64,000 bases of DNA. It comes from Clostridium lundense DSM 17049. Lineage in GTDB: Bacteria > Bacillota > Clostridia > Clostridiales > Clostridiaceae. Each line of letters opens with the position of its first letter. Within the stretch, counting starts at the first letter, position 1. Where the stretch lies: NCBI RefSeq assembly GCF_000619945.1, contig NZ_JHVC01000009.1:62001-126000 (forward strand). The letters run 5' to 3'. Shown here one piece after another: positions 48,783 to 57,546 of the stretch. The notes under the pieces were generated by a model, which had not been told where the DNA came from, did no database searches, and was given only the letters and a program-made list of their open reading frames with translations. Position numbers and translations under genes: made by a program.

Positions 48783-48864
48783 ATGGCTTTTGTAGACCGC
48801 ACAGAAAGGGTTTGTAAATCATGGCCTTGGCTGTGTACCCTAATTGGCGAGACTGGTAAGAGGA
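48783..48864 (+). promoter_or_regulatory. L21 leader RNA
   Basis: The sequence TTTTGTAGACCGCACAGAAA, GGTTTGTAAATC, GGCTGTGTACC, and TTGGCGAGACTGGTAAGAGG matches the L21 leader found before rplU in Firmicutes, in which ribosomal protein L21 is thought to bind and control the operon. Confidence 0.8.
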
Positions 48865-48874
48865 GGTGTTTTTA

Positions 48875-49189
48875 ATGTACGCAATATTAGTTACTGGTGG
48901 AAAACAATACAAAGTATCTGAAGGAGACGTAATATACGTTGAAAAATTAGATGCTGAAGCTGAAGCAACTATAGAATTAGACAATGTACTTGCAGTAAGC
49001 AAGGAAAATGGAGAATTAGTAGTTGGAAAGCCTGTAGTTGAAGGAGCTAAAGTTACTGCTAAAGTTGTAAAGCAGGGCAAAGCTAAGAAAATCCTTGTAT
49101 TCAAATACAAGAGAAAGAAAGACTACAGAAAGAGACAAGGACATAGACAGCCTTACACAAAACTTCAGATAGAAAAAATTAATGCATAA
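48875..49189 (+). CDS. rplU: 50S ribosomal protein L21
   Basis: The 104-residue protein begins MYAILVTGGKQYKVSEGDVI and ends with the basic KYKRKKDYRKRQGHRQPYT segment of L21, which contacts 23S rRNA domain I. AGGAGGTG precedes the ATG at 48875 (the longer frame begins at 48866 without a site). It heads the rplU-prp-rpmA set. Confidence 0.98.
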   Translation: MYAILVTGGKQYKVSEGDVIYVEKLDAEAEATIELDNVLAVSKENGELVVGKPVVEGAKVTAKVVKQGKAKKILVFKYKRKKDYRKRQGHRQPYTKLQIEKINA

Positions 49190-49191
49190 TT

Positions 49192-49521
49192 ATGATTAAT
49201 GCAGTATTTAAAAAAAGAAGAGATAATTTAGTTTCATTTAACATAAAAGGTCATGCTGATTCAGTAGATGAAGGTTATGATTTGGTATGTTCGGCTGTGT
49301 CAGCTATATCTTTAGCTATAGCTAATGGTATAACTGAGGTTGTAAAAGCTAAGGCTTATGTAGAAGCAGAAGATGGATTTCTAAATTTAAGTTTAGAAGA
49401 TGAAAGTGATGAAATGATACATAAGTGTGGAGTTTTAATGGATACTATGTTACTTGGATTGAAAAATGTAGAACTTAGTTACGGTGAATATATAAAAGTA
49501 AAAGTGGAGGAGGTGGAGTAG
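49192..49521 (+). CDS. prp: Ribosomal-processing cysteine protease Prp
   Basis: The 109-residue protease has GHADSVDEGYDLVCSAVSA with the catalytic His and Cys at the family positions. Prp removes the N-terminal extension of ribosomal protein L27, an essential step in Firmicutes. It starts two bases after rplU and lies directly before rpmA, whose product carries the expected cleavable peptide, so the protease and its substrate are coexpressed. Confidence 0.92.
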   Translation: MINAVFKKRRDNLVSFNIKGHADSVDEGYDLVCSAVSAISLAIANGITEVVKAKAYVEAEDGFLNLSLEDESDEMIHKCGVLMDTMLLGLKNVELSYGEYIKVKVEEVE

Positions 49522-49522
49522 T

Positions 49523-49828
49523 ATGTTACTTATGAACCTTCAGTTATTTGCTCATAAAAAAGGAGTAGGTAGCTCAAGAAACGGTAGAGACAGTGAATCT
49601 AAGAGACTTGGCGTTAAGTCAGCAGATGGTCAGTTCGTTTTAGCTGGAAACATCATAGTTAGACAAAGAGGAACAAAGATTCATCCAGGTGTAAATGTAG
49701 GTAAAGGTAGCGATGATACTTTATTTGCAAAGGCCGACGGAATAGTTAAATTCGAAAGAGTTGGTAAAGACAAAAAAAGAGCTTCTGTTTATCCAATAGA
49801 AGTTGAAGAAACAGTTGCAGCTGAATAG
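49523..49828 (+). CDS. rpmA: 50S ribosomal protein L27 (with Prp-cleavable N-terminus)
   Basis: The 101-residue protein starts MLLMNLQLFAHKKGVGSSRN. The segment up to LQLFA is the N-terminal extension that Prp cleaves (x-LQ-x-FA, giving the mature HKKG end), as in other Firmicutes. The core GVGSSRNGRDSESKRLG and RQRGTKIHPGVNVG are L27 hallmarks. AGGAGGTGG precedes the start. The terminator at 49832 ends the operon. Confidence 0.98.
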   Translation: MLLMNLQLFAHKKGVGSSRNGRDSESKRLGVKSADGQFVLAGNIIVRQRGTKIHPGVNVGKGSDDTLFAKADGIVKFERVGKDKKRASVYPIEVEETVAAE

Positions 49829-49831
49829 TTT

Positions 49832-49863
49832 TAAAGCACCCTTGGTTTAGGGTGCTTTTTTTA
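49832..49863 (+). terminator. Terminator of the rplU operon
   Basis: AAAGCACCCT and AGGGTGCTTT around a 6-base loop, then TTTTTT. Confidence 0.9.
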
Positions 49864-49889
49864 AAATTTTAATAGAGGGGTTTATTTTT

Positions 49890-50432
49890 ATGGATGACCT
49901 ATATAATCTTATAGAAGCATTAAGAAAGCAAAGACACGATTTTATGAATGATCTTCAAATAGTATATGGCTATTTACAAATAGGAAAAGAGAATAAAGCG
50001 AAAGATTACATAAAAAAGTTAAGTTTGCAAAATGAGGCTTTAAGTGAAATATATGGTTTAGGTGATAATTATTTAGCGTATAGCTTGGAAAAAAATATAA
50101 AGCAGTGTAATTCTAATGATATAGAAATTAATATAGATATAGAAATTTCACAGTTTAATAAAAATCCTTTTGAACTTGAATACAATAAAAAAATAAATTT
50201 AGTTAATAATATATTTAATGAGTTAGAAAAAAATAAACCTAAATGCATATATATTTATTTCTTTGAAGATTCTATAGGAGTAAGTCTATTTATTTCCAAT
50301 GATGATTCTATGATAGACGAAATCAATTGGATGGATAGTTGGAGTATTTTAGACAACTGTATAGAAGATATAGAAGTATATAAATGTGAGTTCGGAGAGT
50401 GTCTAGCTTATAGACTTGTATTTAAAGGCTAG
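49890..50432 (+). CDS. Spo0B-like (SPOB_a domain) histidine phosphotransferase
   Basis: The 180-residue protein has KQRHDFMNDLQIVYGYLQIGK near residues 13-33, the SPOB_a helix with a phosphorylatable His in RHDFMN, and then a degenerate second half. It sits between rpmA and obgE, exactly where B. subtilis has spo0B. Clostridia are thought to lack the Spo0F/Spo0B phosphorelay, so the partner is unknown; it may be a sensor-kinase-like protein without an ATPase domain. AGAGGGG lies seven to eight bases before the ATG. Confidence 0.7.
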   Translation: MDDLYNLIEALRKQRHDFMNDLQIVYGYLQIGKENKAKDYIKKLSLQNEALSEIYGLGDNYLAYSLEKNIKQCNSNDIEINIDIEISQFNKNPFELEYNKKINLVNNIFNELEKNKPKCIYIYFFEDSIGVSLFISNDDSMIDEINWMDSWSILDNCIEDIEVYKCEFGECLAYRLVFKG

Positions 50433-50463
50433 ATAAAAATTTAATAAAAAGAGGTGAATATAC

Positions 50464-51738
50464 TTGTTTATAGATAGAGTAAAAGTATTTGTTAAATCTG
50501 GAGACGGTGGTAATGGTTCTGTATCTTTTAGGAGAGAAAAGTATATTCCACTAGGAGGCCCAGACGGCGGAGATGGTGGAGACGGTGGAAATGTAGTTTT
50601 AGTGGCTGATGTCAATATGACTACTCTTTTGGACTTTACCTACAAAAAGAAGTATGTAGCAGAAAGAGGAGAAAATGGTTCAGGATCTAAATGCTATGGA
50701 AAAGATGGAGAAGATTTATTTATAAAAGTTCCTATGGGAACAGTTATAAAGGATCAAGAATCTGGCAAGATAATGGCGGATTTATCTCATTCAGGAGATA
50801 AATTTATAGTAGCTAAAGGTGGTAAGGGAGGCAAAGGAAATGTAAAGTTTGCTACACCTACAAGACAGGCTCCTAATTTTGCAGAACCAGGTATGCCAGG
50901 AGAAGAAAGAAATGTAGTTTTAGAATTAAAATTATTGGCAGATGTAGGTTTAATAGGTTTCCCAAATGTAGGAAAATCAACTATACTTTCTATGGTATCA
51001 AATGCTAGACCTAAAATTGCTAACTACCATTTTACTACTTTAAGCCCTAACTTAGGTGTGGTAGCAGTAAAAGGAATAGAACCTTTTGTTATAGCAGATA
51101 TTCCAGGAATAATAGAAGGAGCTTCAGAAGGTGTTGGATTAGGTTTAGACTTTTTAAGACACATTGAAAGAACAAGATTACTTATTCATGTGGTAGATAT
51201 TTCTGGTATAGAAGGAAGAGATCCTTTTGAAGATTTCTTAAGAATAAATGAAGAGCTTAAAAAATATAGTGTAAAACTATGGGATAGACCACAGATAGTG
51301 GTAGCAAATAAGAGTGATGTATTACAAGATGAAACTATTTTCTTAGACTTTAAGAAGAAAGTAGAAGAACTTGGGTACAAGAGCATATTCAAAATATCTG
51401 CAGCAACAAATACTGGAATAACAGAAGTTATGAAAGAAGCAGCTAGGGTATTATCTACAATACCATTAACAGACTTAGAGATAGAGGAAAAAGATAGATA
51501 TATTCCAGAAGAGAAGAAATTTACTTATACTATAAGAAAAGAAGAAAATGTTTATATAGTTGAAGGTAGCTTTGTGGATAGATTACTTGCAAGTGTTAAT
51601 ATAAATGATCCTGATGGATTAAGATATTTCCATACTGTACTTAGGAATAAAGGTATTATGGATGAATTAATACAAATGGGTATTCAAGATGGAGATGCTG
51701 TAAGACTTAATGACTTTGAATTTGATTTTGTATTATAA
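50464..51738 (+). CDS. obgE: GTPase ObgE/CgtA
   Basis: The 424-residue GTPase has the Obg glycine-rich domain (VKSGDGGNGSVSFRREKY), the G domain with GFPNVGKST (G1), DIPGI (G3) and NKSD (G4), and a C-terminal OCT domain (about 355-424). It binds 50S subunits and affects sporulation and stress. The start is TTG at 50464 behind GAGGTGAA. It lies in the conserved Firmicutes order spo0B-obg-yhbY-nadD. Confidence 0.97.
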   Translation: MFIDRVKVFVKSGDGGNGSVSFRREKYIPLGGPDGGDGGDGGNVVLVADVNMTTLLDFTYKKKYVAERGENGSGSKCYGKDGEDLFIKVPMGTVIKDQESGKIMADLSHSGDKFIVAKGGKGGKGNVKFATPTRQAPNFAEPGMPGEERNVVLELKLLADVGLIGFPNVGKSTILSMVSNARPKIANYHFTTLSPNLGVVAVKGIEPFVIADIPGIIEGASEGVGLGLDFLRHIERTRLLIHVVDISGIEGRDPFEDFLRINEELKKYSVKLWDRPQIVVANKSDVLQDETIFLDFKKKVEELGYKSIFKISAATNTGITEVMKEAARVLSTIPLTDLEIEEKDRYIPEEKKFTYTIRKEENVYIVEGSFVDRLLASVNINDPDGLRYFHTVLRNKGIMDELIQMGIQDGDAVRLNDFEFDFVL

Positions 51739-51792
51739 TATAAGTAATAGGTAAAATTTGCTTAAATATAAAACACTACTAGGAGGAAAAGT

Positions 51793-52083
51793 ATGATAAC
51801 TAGCAAACAAAGAAGTTATTTAAGATCTATCGCTAATACAATTCAGCCAATATTTCAAGTAGGTAAGGGTGGAATTGAAGAAAATTTTTTAAAGCAAATT
51901 GATGGTGCATTAGAAGCAAGAGAAATAATCAAAGTTGCAGTTTTAAATAATAGTGGATTAACTGCTCGTGAGGCATCAGATATTATATGTGAAGAATTAC
52001 AATGTGAAGGAATTCAAGCTATAGGGAATAAATTGGTGTTGTATAGAAGATCTAAAAAGAAGCCTAAAATAGAGTTACCATAG
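51793..52083 (+). CDS. yhbY: CRM-domain RNA-binding protein YhbY
   Basis: The 96-residue protein is a single CRM domain: SKQRSYLRSIANTIQPIFQVGKGG with the GxxG-like loop, then ALEAREIIKVAVL. YhbY binds ribosome precursors and is linked to 50S assembly. AGGAGG precedes the start. It is followed by nadD. Confidence 0.93.
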   Translation: MITSKQRSYLRSIANTIQPIFQVGKGGIEENFLKQIDGALEAREIIKVAVLNNSGLTAREASDIICEELQCEGIQAIGNKLVLYRRSKKKPKIELP

Positions 52084-52110
52084 AAATATAATGGAGAGGT
52101 TAGATTTGTC

Positions 52111-52713
52111 ATGAAAAAACAAGCTATATTTGGAGGAACATTTGATCCTATTCATAATGGCCACCTCCATATAGCCTATGAGGCGTTATATAAATTAAAT
52201 CTTGATAAGATAATATTTATTCCCTCAGGAAGTCCACCTCATAAATCTAATAAAAAAATTACTGATGGATATATTAGATACGAAATGGTAAGCATGTCTA
52301 TAAGAGACGAGAAAAAGTTTGAATTAAGCGATTATGAGATAAAGAAAAAGGGACTAAGTTATACTTATGAGACTTTAGAATATTTTAAGAATAAGTTTCC
52401 ACAAGTTAAGTGGTACTTTCTTACTGGAGTGGATTGCTTAATGGAGTTAAATGGATGGAAGAAAATAGATGCAATAATGGATATATGTGAATTTGTAGTA
52501 TTTAATAGGCCGGGTTTTGATAAATGTGACATATTAAAACAAAAAGCAAGAGTAGAAGAAAAATATAATAAAAAAATAATTTTTTTAGATATCCCATTAC
52601 TAGATATATCCTCTACAGATGTTAGAAGGTTAATAAGGGAGAAAAAGAATGTAAGATACTTTCTCCCAGAAGGTGTTTACAATACAATTACACAATTAAA
52701 ACTTTATACTTAG
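52111..52713 (+). CDS. nadD: Nicotinate-nucleotide adenylyltransferase
   Basis: The 200-residue enzyme adenylates nicotinate mononucleotide in NAD synthesis. The nucleotidyltransferase motif GGTFDPIHNGHLH opens the protein and the second motif ISSTDVRRLI closes it near 170. Length is normal. It lies in the obgE-yhbY-nadD-yqeK run. Confidence 0.95.
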   Translation: MKKQAIFGGTFDPIHNGHLHIAYEALYKLNLDKIIFIPSGSPPHKSNKKITDGYIRYEMVSMSIRDEKKFELSDYEIKKKGLSYTYETLEYFKNKFPQVKWYFLTGVDCLMELNGWKKIDAIMDICEFVVFNRPGFDKCDILKQKARVEEKYNKKIIFLDIPLLDISSTDVRRLIREKKNVRYFLPEGVYNTITQLKLYT

Positions 52714-52774
52714 CCTAAGGTCTTATACAGAGATGGACTTTTTCTTGTATTTTACTATTAGGAGTGATTAAGGG

Positions 52775-53347
52775 ATGTGGAGTGAAGAACATATAGAAAC
52801 TTATCTAAAGGATAAGTTAGATAACAAAAGATTCCTTCATAGCTTAAGCGTAAGAGATACAGCCGTTAAAATGGCTATATGCTATGGAGAAGATGAAAAT
52901 AAAGCTAGAATAGCTGGATTAGTACATGATTGTGCTAAAAATATGAATGGATATGAACTAATGAATATAGCTAGAAAACATGGATATAAAATTAGTTCAA
53001 TATACGAAGAAAGTCCGCAACTTTTACATGGACTAGTAGGTGCTATTATTGCCAAAGAGACCATGGGAATAAAAGATAAGGACATATTTAATGCTATAGC
53101 TTATCATACTACTGGAAGAAAAAATATGTCTTTATTAGAGAAAATAATATATTTAGCTGATTATGTAGAGCCTTTAAGAAAATATCCAGGAGTAGAAGAG
53201 TTAAGGGAACTAGCATATAAAGATATTAATAAAGCTTTAATTCAATCTTTTGATGTAACTATAAAATATGTTGTTGAAAAAGGGCAAATGCTTCATCTAA
53301 ATACTATAGAGGGTAGAAATTACCTAATAAAAATAGTAGGTGAATAA
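52775..53347 (+). CDS. yqeK: HD-domain hydrolase YqeK
   Basis: The 190-residue protein has an HD domain: RFLHSLSVRDTAV, GLVHDCAKN (HD pair near 49-50) and LADYVEPLRKYPGVEELR. YqeK enzymes hydrolyse diadenosine tetraphosphate to ADP. It follows nadD by 62 bases, and its last codons overlap the leader of the LCP gene. Confidence 0.92.
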   Translation: MWSEEHIETYLKDKLDNKRFLHSLSVRDTAVKMAICYGEDENKARIAGLVHDCAKNMNGYELMNIARKHGYKISSIYEESPQLLHGLVGAIIAKETMGIKDKDIFNAIAYHTTGRKNMSLLEKIIYLADYVEPLRKYPGVEELRELAYKDINKALIQSFDVTIKYVVEKGQMLHLNTIEGRNYLIKIVGE

Positions 53348-53348
53348 A

Positions 53349-54587
53349 ATGAAAAAGAAGAAGAAAAGAAAAAGCAAAGCTGGGCTAATTGCTTTAATAT
53401 GTTTGTTTGCAATAGCTTTTTTGGGAGGATTTTTTTACTATTATCTACTTGGATTTAGTAAAAATTCAAGTTTGGGAAATGGGTTAGCTTCTGCTGAAAG
53501 AAGAGAAGTTATAGATGGAGAGCCTGTAAATATATTATTAATGGGAGTAGATATAGGAAATCCTAAAAATCAAAATGAACCTAAGAGAACAGATACTATT
53601 ATATTAATTAACTATAATCAGGCTAATGAAGAAATAAATATGGTTTCTATTCCGAGAGATACTTTGGTAACTATAAATGGAAAAAATCAAAAGATAAATG
53701 CTGCTCATGCCATAGGCGGGGTAGAATGTCTTATAAAGAATGTACAAAAGTTATTAAATATAGATATAAATTATTATGGAAAAGTAGACTATAATGGTTT
53801 TAGAAATATTATAGATAGCATTGGTGGAGTTAATATAGAAATTACCCAAAATATGAAATATGATGATGCATCTCAAGATCTTCATATAAATTTTAAAAAG
53901 GGTGAAACTGTACATTTAGATGGAAAAAAAGCTGAAGAGTTTTTTAGATGGAGAAAGAATAATGATGGTACAGGTTTAGCAGAGGGTGATTTGGGAAGAA
54001 TAGATAATCAACATTTATTCATTAACAAGGTTATAGATAAGTTTAAAAGTCCAGCAATTATACCAAGGCTTCCAGGCGTAATGACTACTTTACCTAAGTA
54101 TGCAGAAACAAATATGAAGCCAGAGGAAATGATAAAGTATGCTTACACTTTTCTAAAAGTAGACAAAGAAAATATGAAAATAACTACATTAAAAGGTGAT
54201 TCAAAATATATTAGAGGCATTTCTTATTTCATATATAGTGAAAAACAAAATAAGGAACTACTTTCAAATTTACAAGGAGTTTCAACTGGCAGTAGTGGAA
54301 ATTCAAAAATTGATAAGCAAAATATAAAAGTTCAAATATTAAATGGTACTAATATAAATGGGTTAGCAGCAAAATTATCTTCAGAATTAAAGGAAAATGG
54401 ATACTCAAATATAACTACAGGTAATGGAGAGAAAACCACCAAATCTAAAATAATTGTAAGAGGTATAAACAAAAAACTTATACCTTTGATAAAAAGAGAT
54501 TTCCATATAAATAATGTAGAAGTTGAAAGCTATAAAGAAGGAGATATCCATATTACTGTTTTAATAGGAGAAGATTTTAATAAATAA
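53349..54587 (+). CDS. LCP (LytR-CpsA-Psr) family glycopolymer transferase with LytR_C domain
   Basis: The 412-residue protein has a basic N-terminus, a transmembrane helix (about 12-32), the LCP domain with ILLMGVDIGNPKN, RTDTIILINYNQ, and VSIPRDTLV, and a C-terminal LytR_C domain (VQILNGTNINGLAAKL). LCP proteins attach wall polymers such as teichoic acids or capsule to peptidoglycan. The start is 53349 (ATG) after AGGTGA; a GTG at 53340 lies inside that site. The rsfS gene that often follows LCP in Firmicutes is absent here; rluD follows instead. Confidence 0.9.
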   Translation: MKKKKKRKSKAGLIALICLFAIAFLGGFFYYYLLGFSKNSSLGNGLASAERREVIDGEPVNILLMGVDIGNPKNQNEPKRTDTIILINYNQANEEINMVSIPRDTLVTINGKNQKINAAHAIGGVECLIKNVQKLLNIDINYYGKVDYNGFRNIIDSIGGVNIEITQNMKYDDASQDLHINFKKGETVHLDGKKAEEFFRWRKNNDGTGLAEGDLGRIDNQHLFINKVIDKFKSPAIIPRLPGVMTTLPKYAETNMKPEEMIKYAYTFLKVDKENMKITTLKGDSKYIRGISYFIYSEKQNKELLSNLQGVSTGSSGNSKIDKQNIKVQILNGTNINGLAAKLSSELKENGYSNITTGNGEKTTKSKIIVRGINKKLIPLIKRDFHINNVEVESYKEGDIHITVLIGEDFNK

Positions 54588-54602
54588 TTGTAGGAGTGGC
54601 AT

Positions 54603-55508
54603 ATGAGTAGTTGGTTAAACTTTAAATATGATAAAGAAGAAGAAATAAAACTTAATGAGTTTTTAAGAAACCATTTGAAACTTTCTGGTAGACTTGTAAA
54701 AGGTGCAGCAAGAGAAGGCAGAATAAAAGTTAATGGAAATAGGGTAACACTTAGATATACATTAAAGAATGAGGATGTAATAGAAGTATGTGTTGAAAAG
54801 GAAGAAAGCCAGAATATAGAACCAGAAAAAATGGACTTAAATATAGTATATGAAGATGAAGATGTTATAGTAGTAAATAAAAGACCAGGCATGGTGGTTC
54901 ATCCAACTAAAAGTCATCCTAGTGGAACTTTAGCTAATGGGTTACTATATTATTTTAAGAGCAAAGGAGAAAATTGTATAGTAAGGTTGGTAAGCAGATT
55001 GGATATGGATACTTCAGGTCTTATAATAGTTGCTAAAAATCAGTTTTCCCATATGTCTTTAGCAAGGGATATGGCAGAAGATACATTTGAAAAAGGATAT
55101 TTAGCAGTTACACATGGTGTTATAGAAAAGCCTGAGGGAACCATAGACTTACCTATTTATAGGCCAGGAGAAGGAAGTATTAAGAGAGTAGTTGATAACC
55201 TAGGACAAAGAAGTATAACTCATTATCAGGTTTTGGAAAATTATTCAGATGCTTCATTAGTAAGTCTTGTACTTGAAACTGGTAGGACTCATCAAATAAG
55301 AGTACATTTAAGTCATTTAGGGTATCCTTTGTTTGGAGATGCATTATATGGTGAACAATTTGATGACTCCATGTATATAAATAGGCAGGCTCTGCATGCC
55401 AATAGATTATCTTTTCCTCATCCAAGAACGGGAAGAATAATTAATTTAGAATGTGGATTACCAGAAGATATTAATAATTTAATTAATGCATTAAAAAATA
55501 AGAGCTAA
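54603..55508 (+). CDS. RluD-family 23S rRNA pseudouridine synthase
   Basis: The 301-residue enzyme has an N-terminal S4 domain (LNEFLRNHLKLSGRLVKGAA) and an RluA-type catalytic domain with SRLDMDTSGLIIVAKN (catalytic Asp in RLDMDTSG) and GRTHQIRVHLSHLGYPLFGD. It isomerises uridines in 23S rRNA; which sites cannot be told. TAGGAGTGG precedes the start. Its stop overlaps a terminator shared with the convergent dacF. Confidence 0.92.
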   Translation: MSSWLNFKYDKEEEIKLNEFLRNHLKLSGRLVKGAAREGRIKVNGNRVTLRYTLKNEDVIEVCVEKEESQNIEPEKMDLNIVYEDEDVIVVNKRPGMVVHPTKSHPSGTLANGLLYYFKSKGENCIVRLVSRLDMDTSGLIIVAKNQFSHMSLARDMAEDTFEKGYLAVTHGVIEKPEGTIDLPIYRPGEGSIKRVVDNLGQRSITHYQVLENYSDASLVSLVLETGRTHQIRVHLSHLGYPLFGDALYGEQFDDSMYINRQALHANRLSFPHPRTGRIINLECGLPEDINNLINALKNKS

Positions 55509-55544
55509 TAATTATAAGTTAATTATTAGCTCTTACTTTTTTTT
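55501..55544. terminator. Bidirectional terminator overlapping both convergent gene ends
   Basis: AGAGCTAATAATT pairs with AATTATTAGCTCT; both flanks carry T or A runs. The stems contain the stop codons of the rluD gene (plus) and dacF (minus). Confidence 0.8.
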
Positions 55545-56745
55545 TACGAATTATTACAAAAACTATAACAATTGTAGATAGGGTAATAGATATTACGGTA
55601 GTTAAAACTCTACTCATATTATTTGAAAATAGTTTGTAATTTATAGAAGACGTAACATGATCAGAACCACTTAAAAGTTGTAGTTTCCCTATAGATTTAT
55701 CTTTTAAAGTTATAGAAGCATCTAAAACAGCATCAGCTTTCTTAAAAGACATAGAAGTTAAATCTTTATTTTCTAAATTAATGGTGGCTTTTGAAGTATC
55801 ATTTTTATCTTTAACATAATAAAAATCATTAGCAGCCAGTAAATTAATATTTAGATTGTTTTGATGATAATTACTTACGATATCACCTTTAGAATACATT
55901 TTAACTAATTCAAAATTATTGTATCCATAGTTAAAAAGATTTATTGAATCCGGAAAAAAAGTTTTCTTTTTATCATGTATTAAGGCTACTATAAGTCTTT
56001 GTCCATTTTTAATTGAACTAGCTACATAAGAATGATCTGATTGGGTAGTATACCCAGTTTTTCCGCCTTCACAGTTAGCATAATAATACATAGAAGCCTT
56101 TTGGATTAATTTATTTCCATTCCAAAGAGGACGCTCTAATTTACTCTTATTAGTAGGAGCAATCTTATAAGAGAGTGTTTTAGCGATTTCTGTGTATTCA
56201 GGATGCTTTACAAGTTCTCTCATTATAAGCGCTAAATCTCTTGCGGTAGTTCTATGTTTATCATCATATAATCCATTAGGATTTACAAAATTGGTGTTTT
56301 TGCAACCCAATTCTTGTGCTCTTTCATTCATAAGTTTTGCAAAGTCTTTTGTAGAACCACTTATATGCTCTGCTAGAGCTTCAGCACAATCATTAGCAGA
56401 AGATAAAAGTAATGCATATAATAAATCTTTTACTTTTAACTTTTCACCTTCATAGATATATATTTTACTACCATCTGCTAGAGGAGGTTTTTTGCCTACT
56501 GTTACTACCTCATCCAATTTACACTTTTCTAAGGTTAGTAGTGCAGTCATTATTTTAGTTGTAGAGGCAGGTGGATACGGCTTATCTATATTTTTTTCAT
56601 ATAATATTTCACCAGTAGTGGCATCCATTAAAACTGCTCCATCAGCAGAAACTTTTGGAGGAGGAGCGGATTCGGCTTTTACCGTATTTAGATTTATCAT
56701 AGAAACAAAAAATAGTGCGATTAAAAAAATATATAACTTTTTCAT
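55519..56745 (-). CDS. dacF: D-alanyl-D-alanine carboxypeptidase (low-molecular-mass PBP)
   Basis: The 408-residue protein has a signal peptide (1-24), the active-site motif ASTTKIM (Ser near 62), SSANDCAE (SxN near 117), KTGYTTQS (KTG near 225) and a C-terminal membrane helix followed by RKKKVRANN. It trims the terminal D-Ala from peptidoglycan stem peptides outside the membrane. The start follows AAGGAGG. dacF-type is my label by length and C-terminal anchor; DacA or DacB type is possible. It converges with rluD and is divergent from comEA. Confidence 0.88.
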   Translation of the reverse strand: MKKLYIFLIALFFVSMINLNTVKAESAPPPKVSADGAVLMDATTGEILYEKNIDKPYPPASTTKIMTALLTLEKCKLDEVVTVGKKPPLADGSKIYIYEGEKLKVKDLLYALLLSSANDCAEALAEHISGSTKDFAKLMNERAQELGCKNTNFVNPNGLYDDKHRTTARDLALIMRELVKHPEYTEIAKTLSYKIAPTNKSKLERPLWNGNKLIQKASMYYYANCEGGKTGYTTQSDHSYVASSIKNGQRLIVALIHDKKKTFFPDSINLFNYGYNNFELVKMYSKGDIVSNYHQNNLNINLLAANDFYYVKDKNDTSKATINLENKDLTSMSFKKADAVLDASITLKDKSIGKLQLLSGSDHVTSSINYKLFSNNMSRVLTTVISITLSTIVIVFVIIRKKKVRANN

Positions 56746-56866
56746 TTTATCCTCCTTGAATAATCATAAAATAATTATACCAAAAATTGTTCTAATTTGC
56801 GATAATAAATTTTTCAAAATTGTCAATAATTCAGATAAAGAATATGTAAGATAGGTGATATTCATT

Positions 56867-57445
56867 TTGAAGGAAAAGAAAAAGATAATAGGGTCAATAG
56901 TTATATTATTAGTATTTATTTTTTTTATAAGCATGGGATATATTGCATCATTACGGGGAAATAAGTATAAAGAAGAAGAAGTTTTTACTGAAAGTATAGA
57001 AAAAGAAAGTAGTAATACAAATATTATTATTTATGTAAATGGTGAGGTTAAAAAACCAGGAGTATATGAGCTAAAAGAAAATTCAAGAATAGAGGATGCA
57101 ATTAAAATAGCAGGAGGATTTTCAAAAGATGCAGATAGACATAAATTAAATTTAGCAAAAAAAATTAAAGATGAAGATTATATATATGTAGATAAAATTA
57201 AAAAGGACAATGATTCTTTAGAAGATGGAAAAAAGAGCGTAAATAATAGTGGAAAAATTAATATTAATGAAGCATCAAAAGAAGAATTAAAGTCTGTTCC
57301 TGGTATTGGAGATGTAACAGCGCAAAAAATAATAGAGTATAGGGAAAGCAATAATGGGTTTAATTCTGTAGAAGATATAAAGAAAGTAGATAGAATTGGA
57401 GAAAAAACTTTTGAAAAATTAAAAGATAAAATAGATGTAAGATAA
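56867..57445 (+). CDS. comEA: ComEA-type DNA-binding protein
   Basis: The 192-residue protein has a membrane helix (about 6-26), an SLBB-type domain (NIIIYVNGEVKKPGVYELKE), a charged linker and a C-terminal double helix-hairpin-helix (INEASKEELKSVPGIGDVTAQKIIEYR). ComEA binds incoming DNA at the membrane in competent cells. The start is TTG at 56867, seven bases after AGGTGAT; the GTG at 56855 lies inside that site. comEC and comEB are not in the window, so uptake cannot be inferred from this locus alone. Confidence 0.9.
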   Translation: MKEKKKIIGSIVILLVFIFFISMGYIASLRGNKYKEEEVFTESIEKESSNTNIIIYVNGEVKKPGVYELKENSRIEDAIKIAGGFSKDADRHKLNLAKKIKDEDYIYVDKIKKDNDSLEDGKKSVNNSGKININEASKEELKSVPGIGDVTAQKIIEYRESNNGFNSVEDIKKVDRIGEKTFEKLKDKIDVR

Positions 57446-57546
57446 GTGTAGTTAGTTCTATGCCAAAGTAGTATTTAAAAAAACTTGTGAGTAATATATA
57501 ATAATGTTAGTATAACAACTAAAATAGTGGAAAGTAGGTGTTTTTT

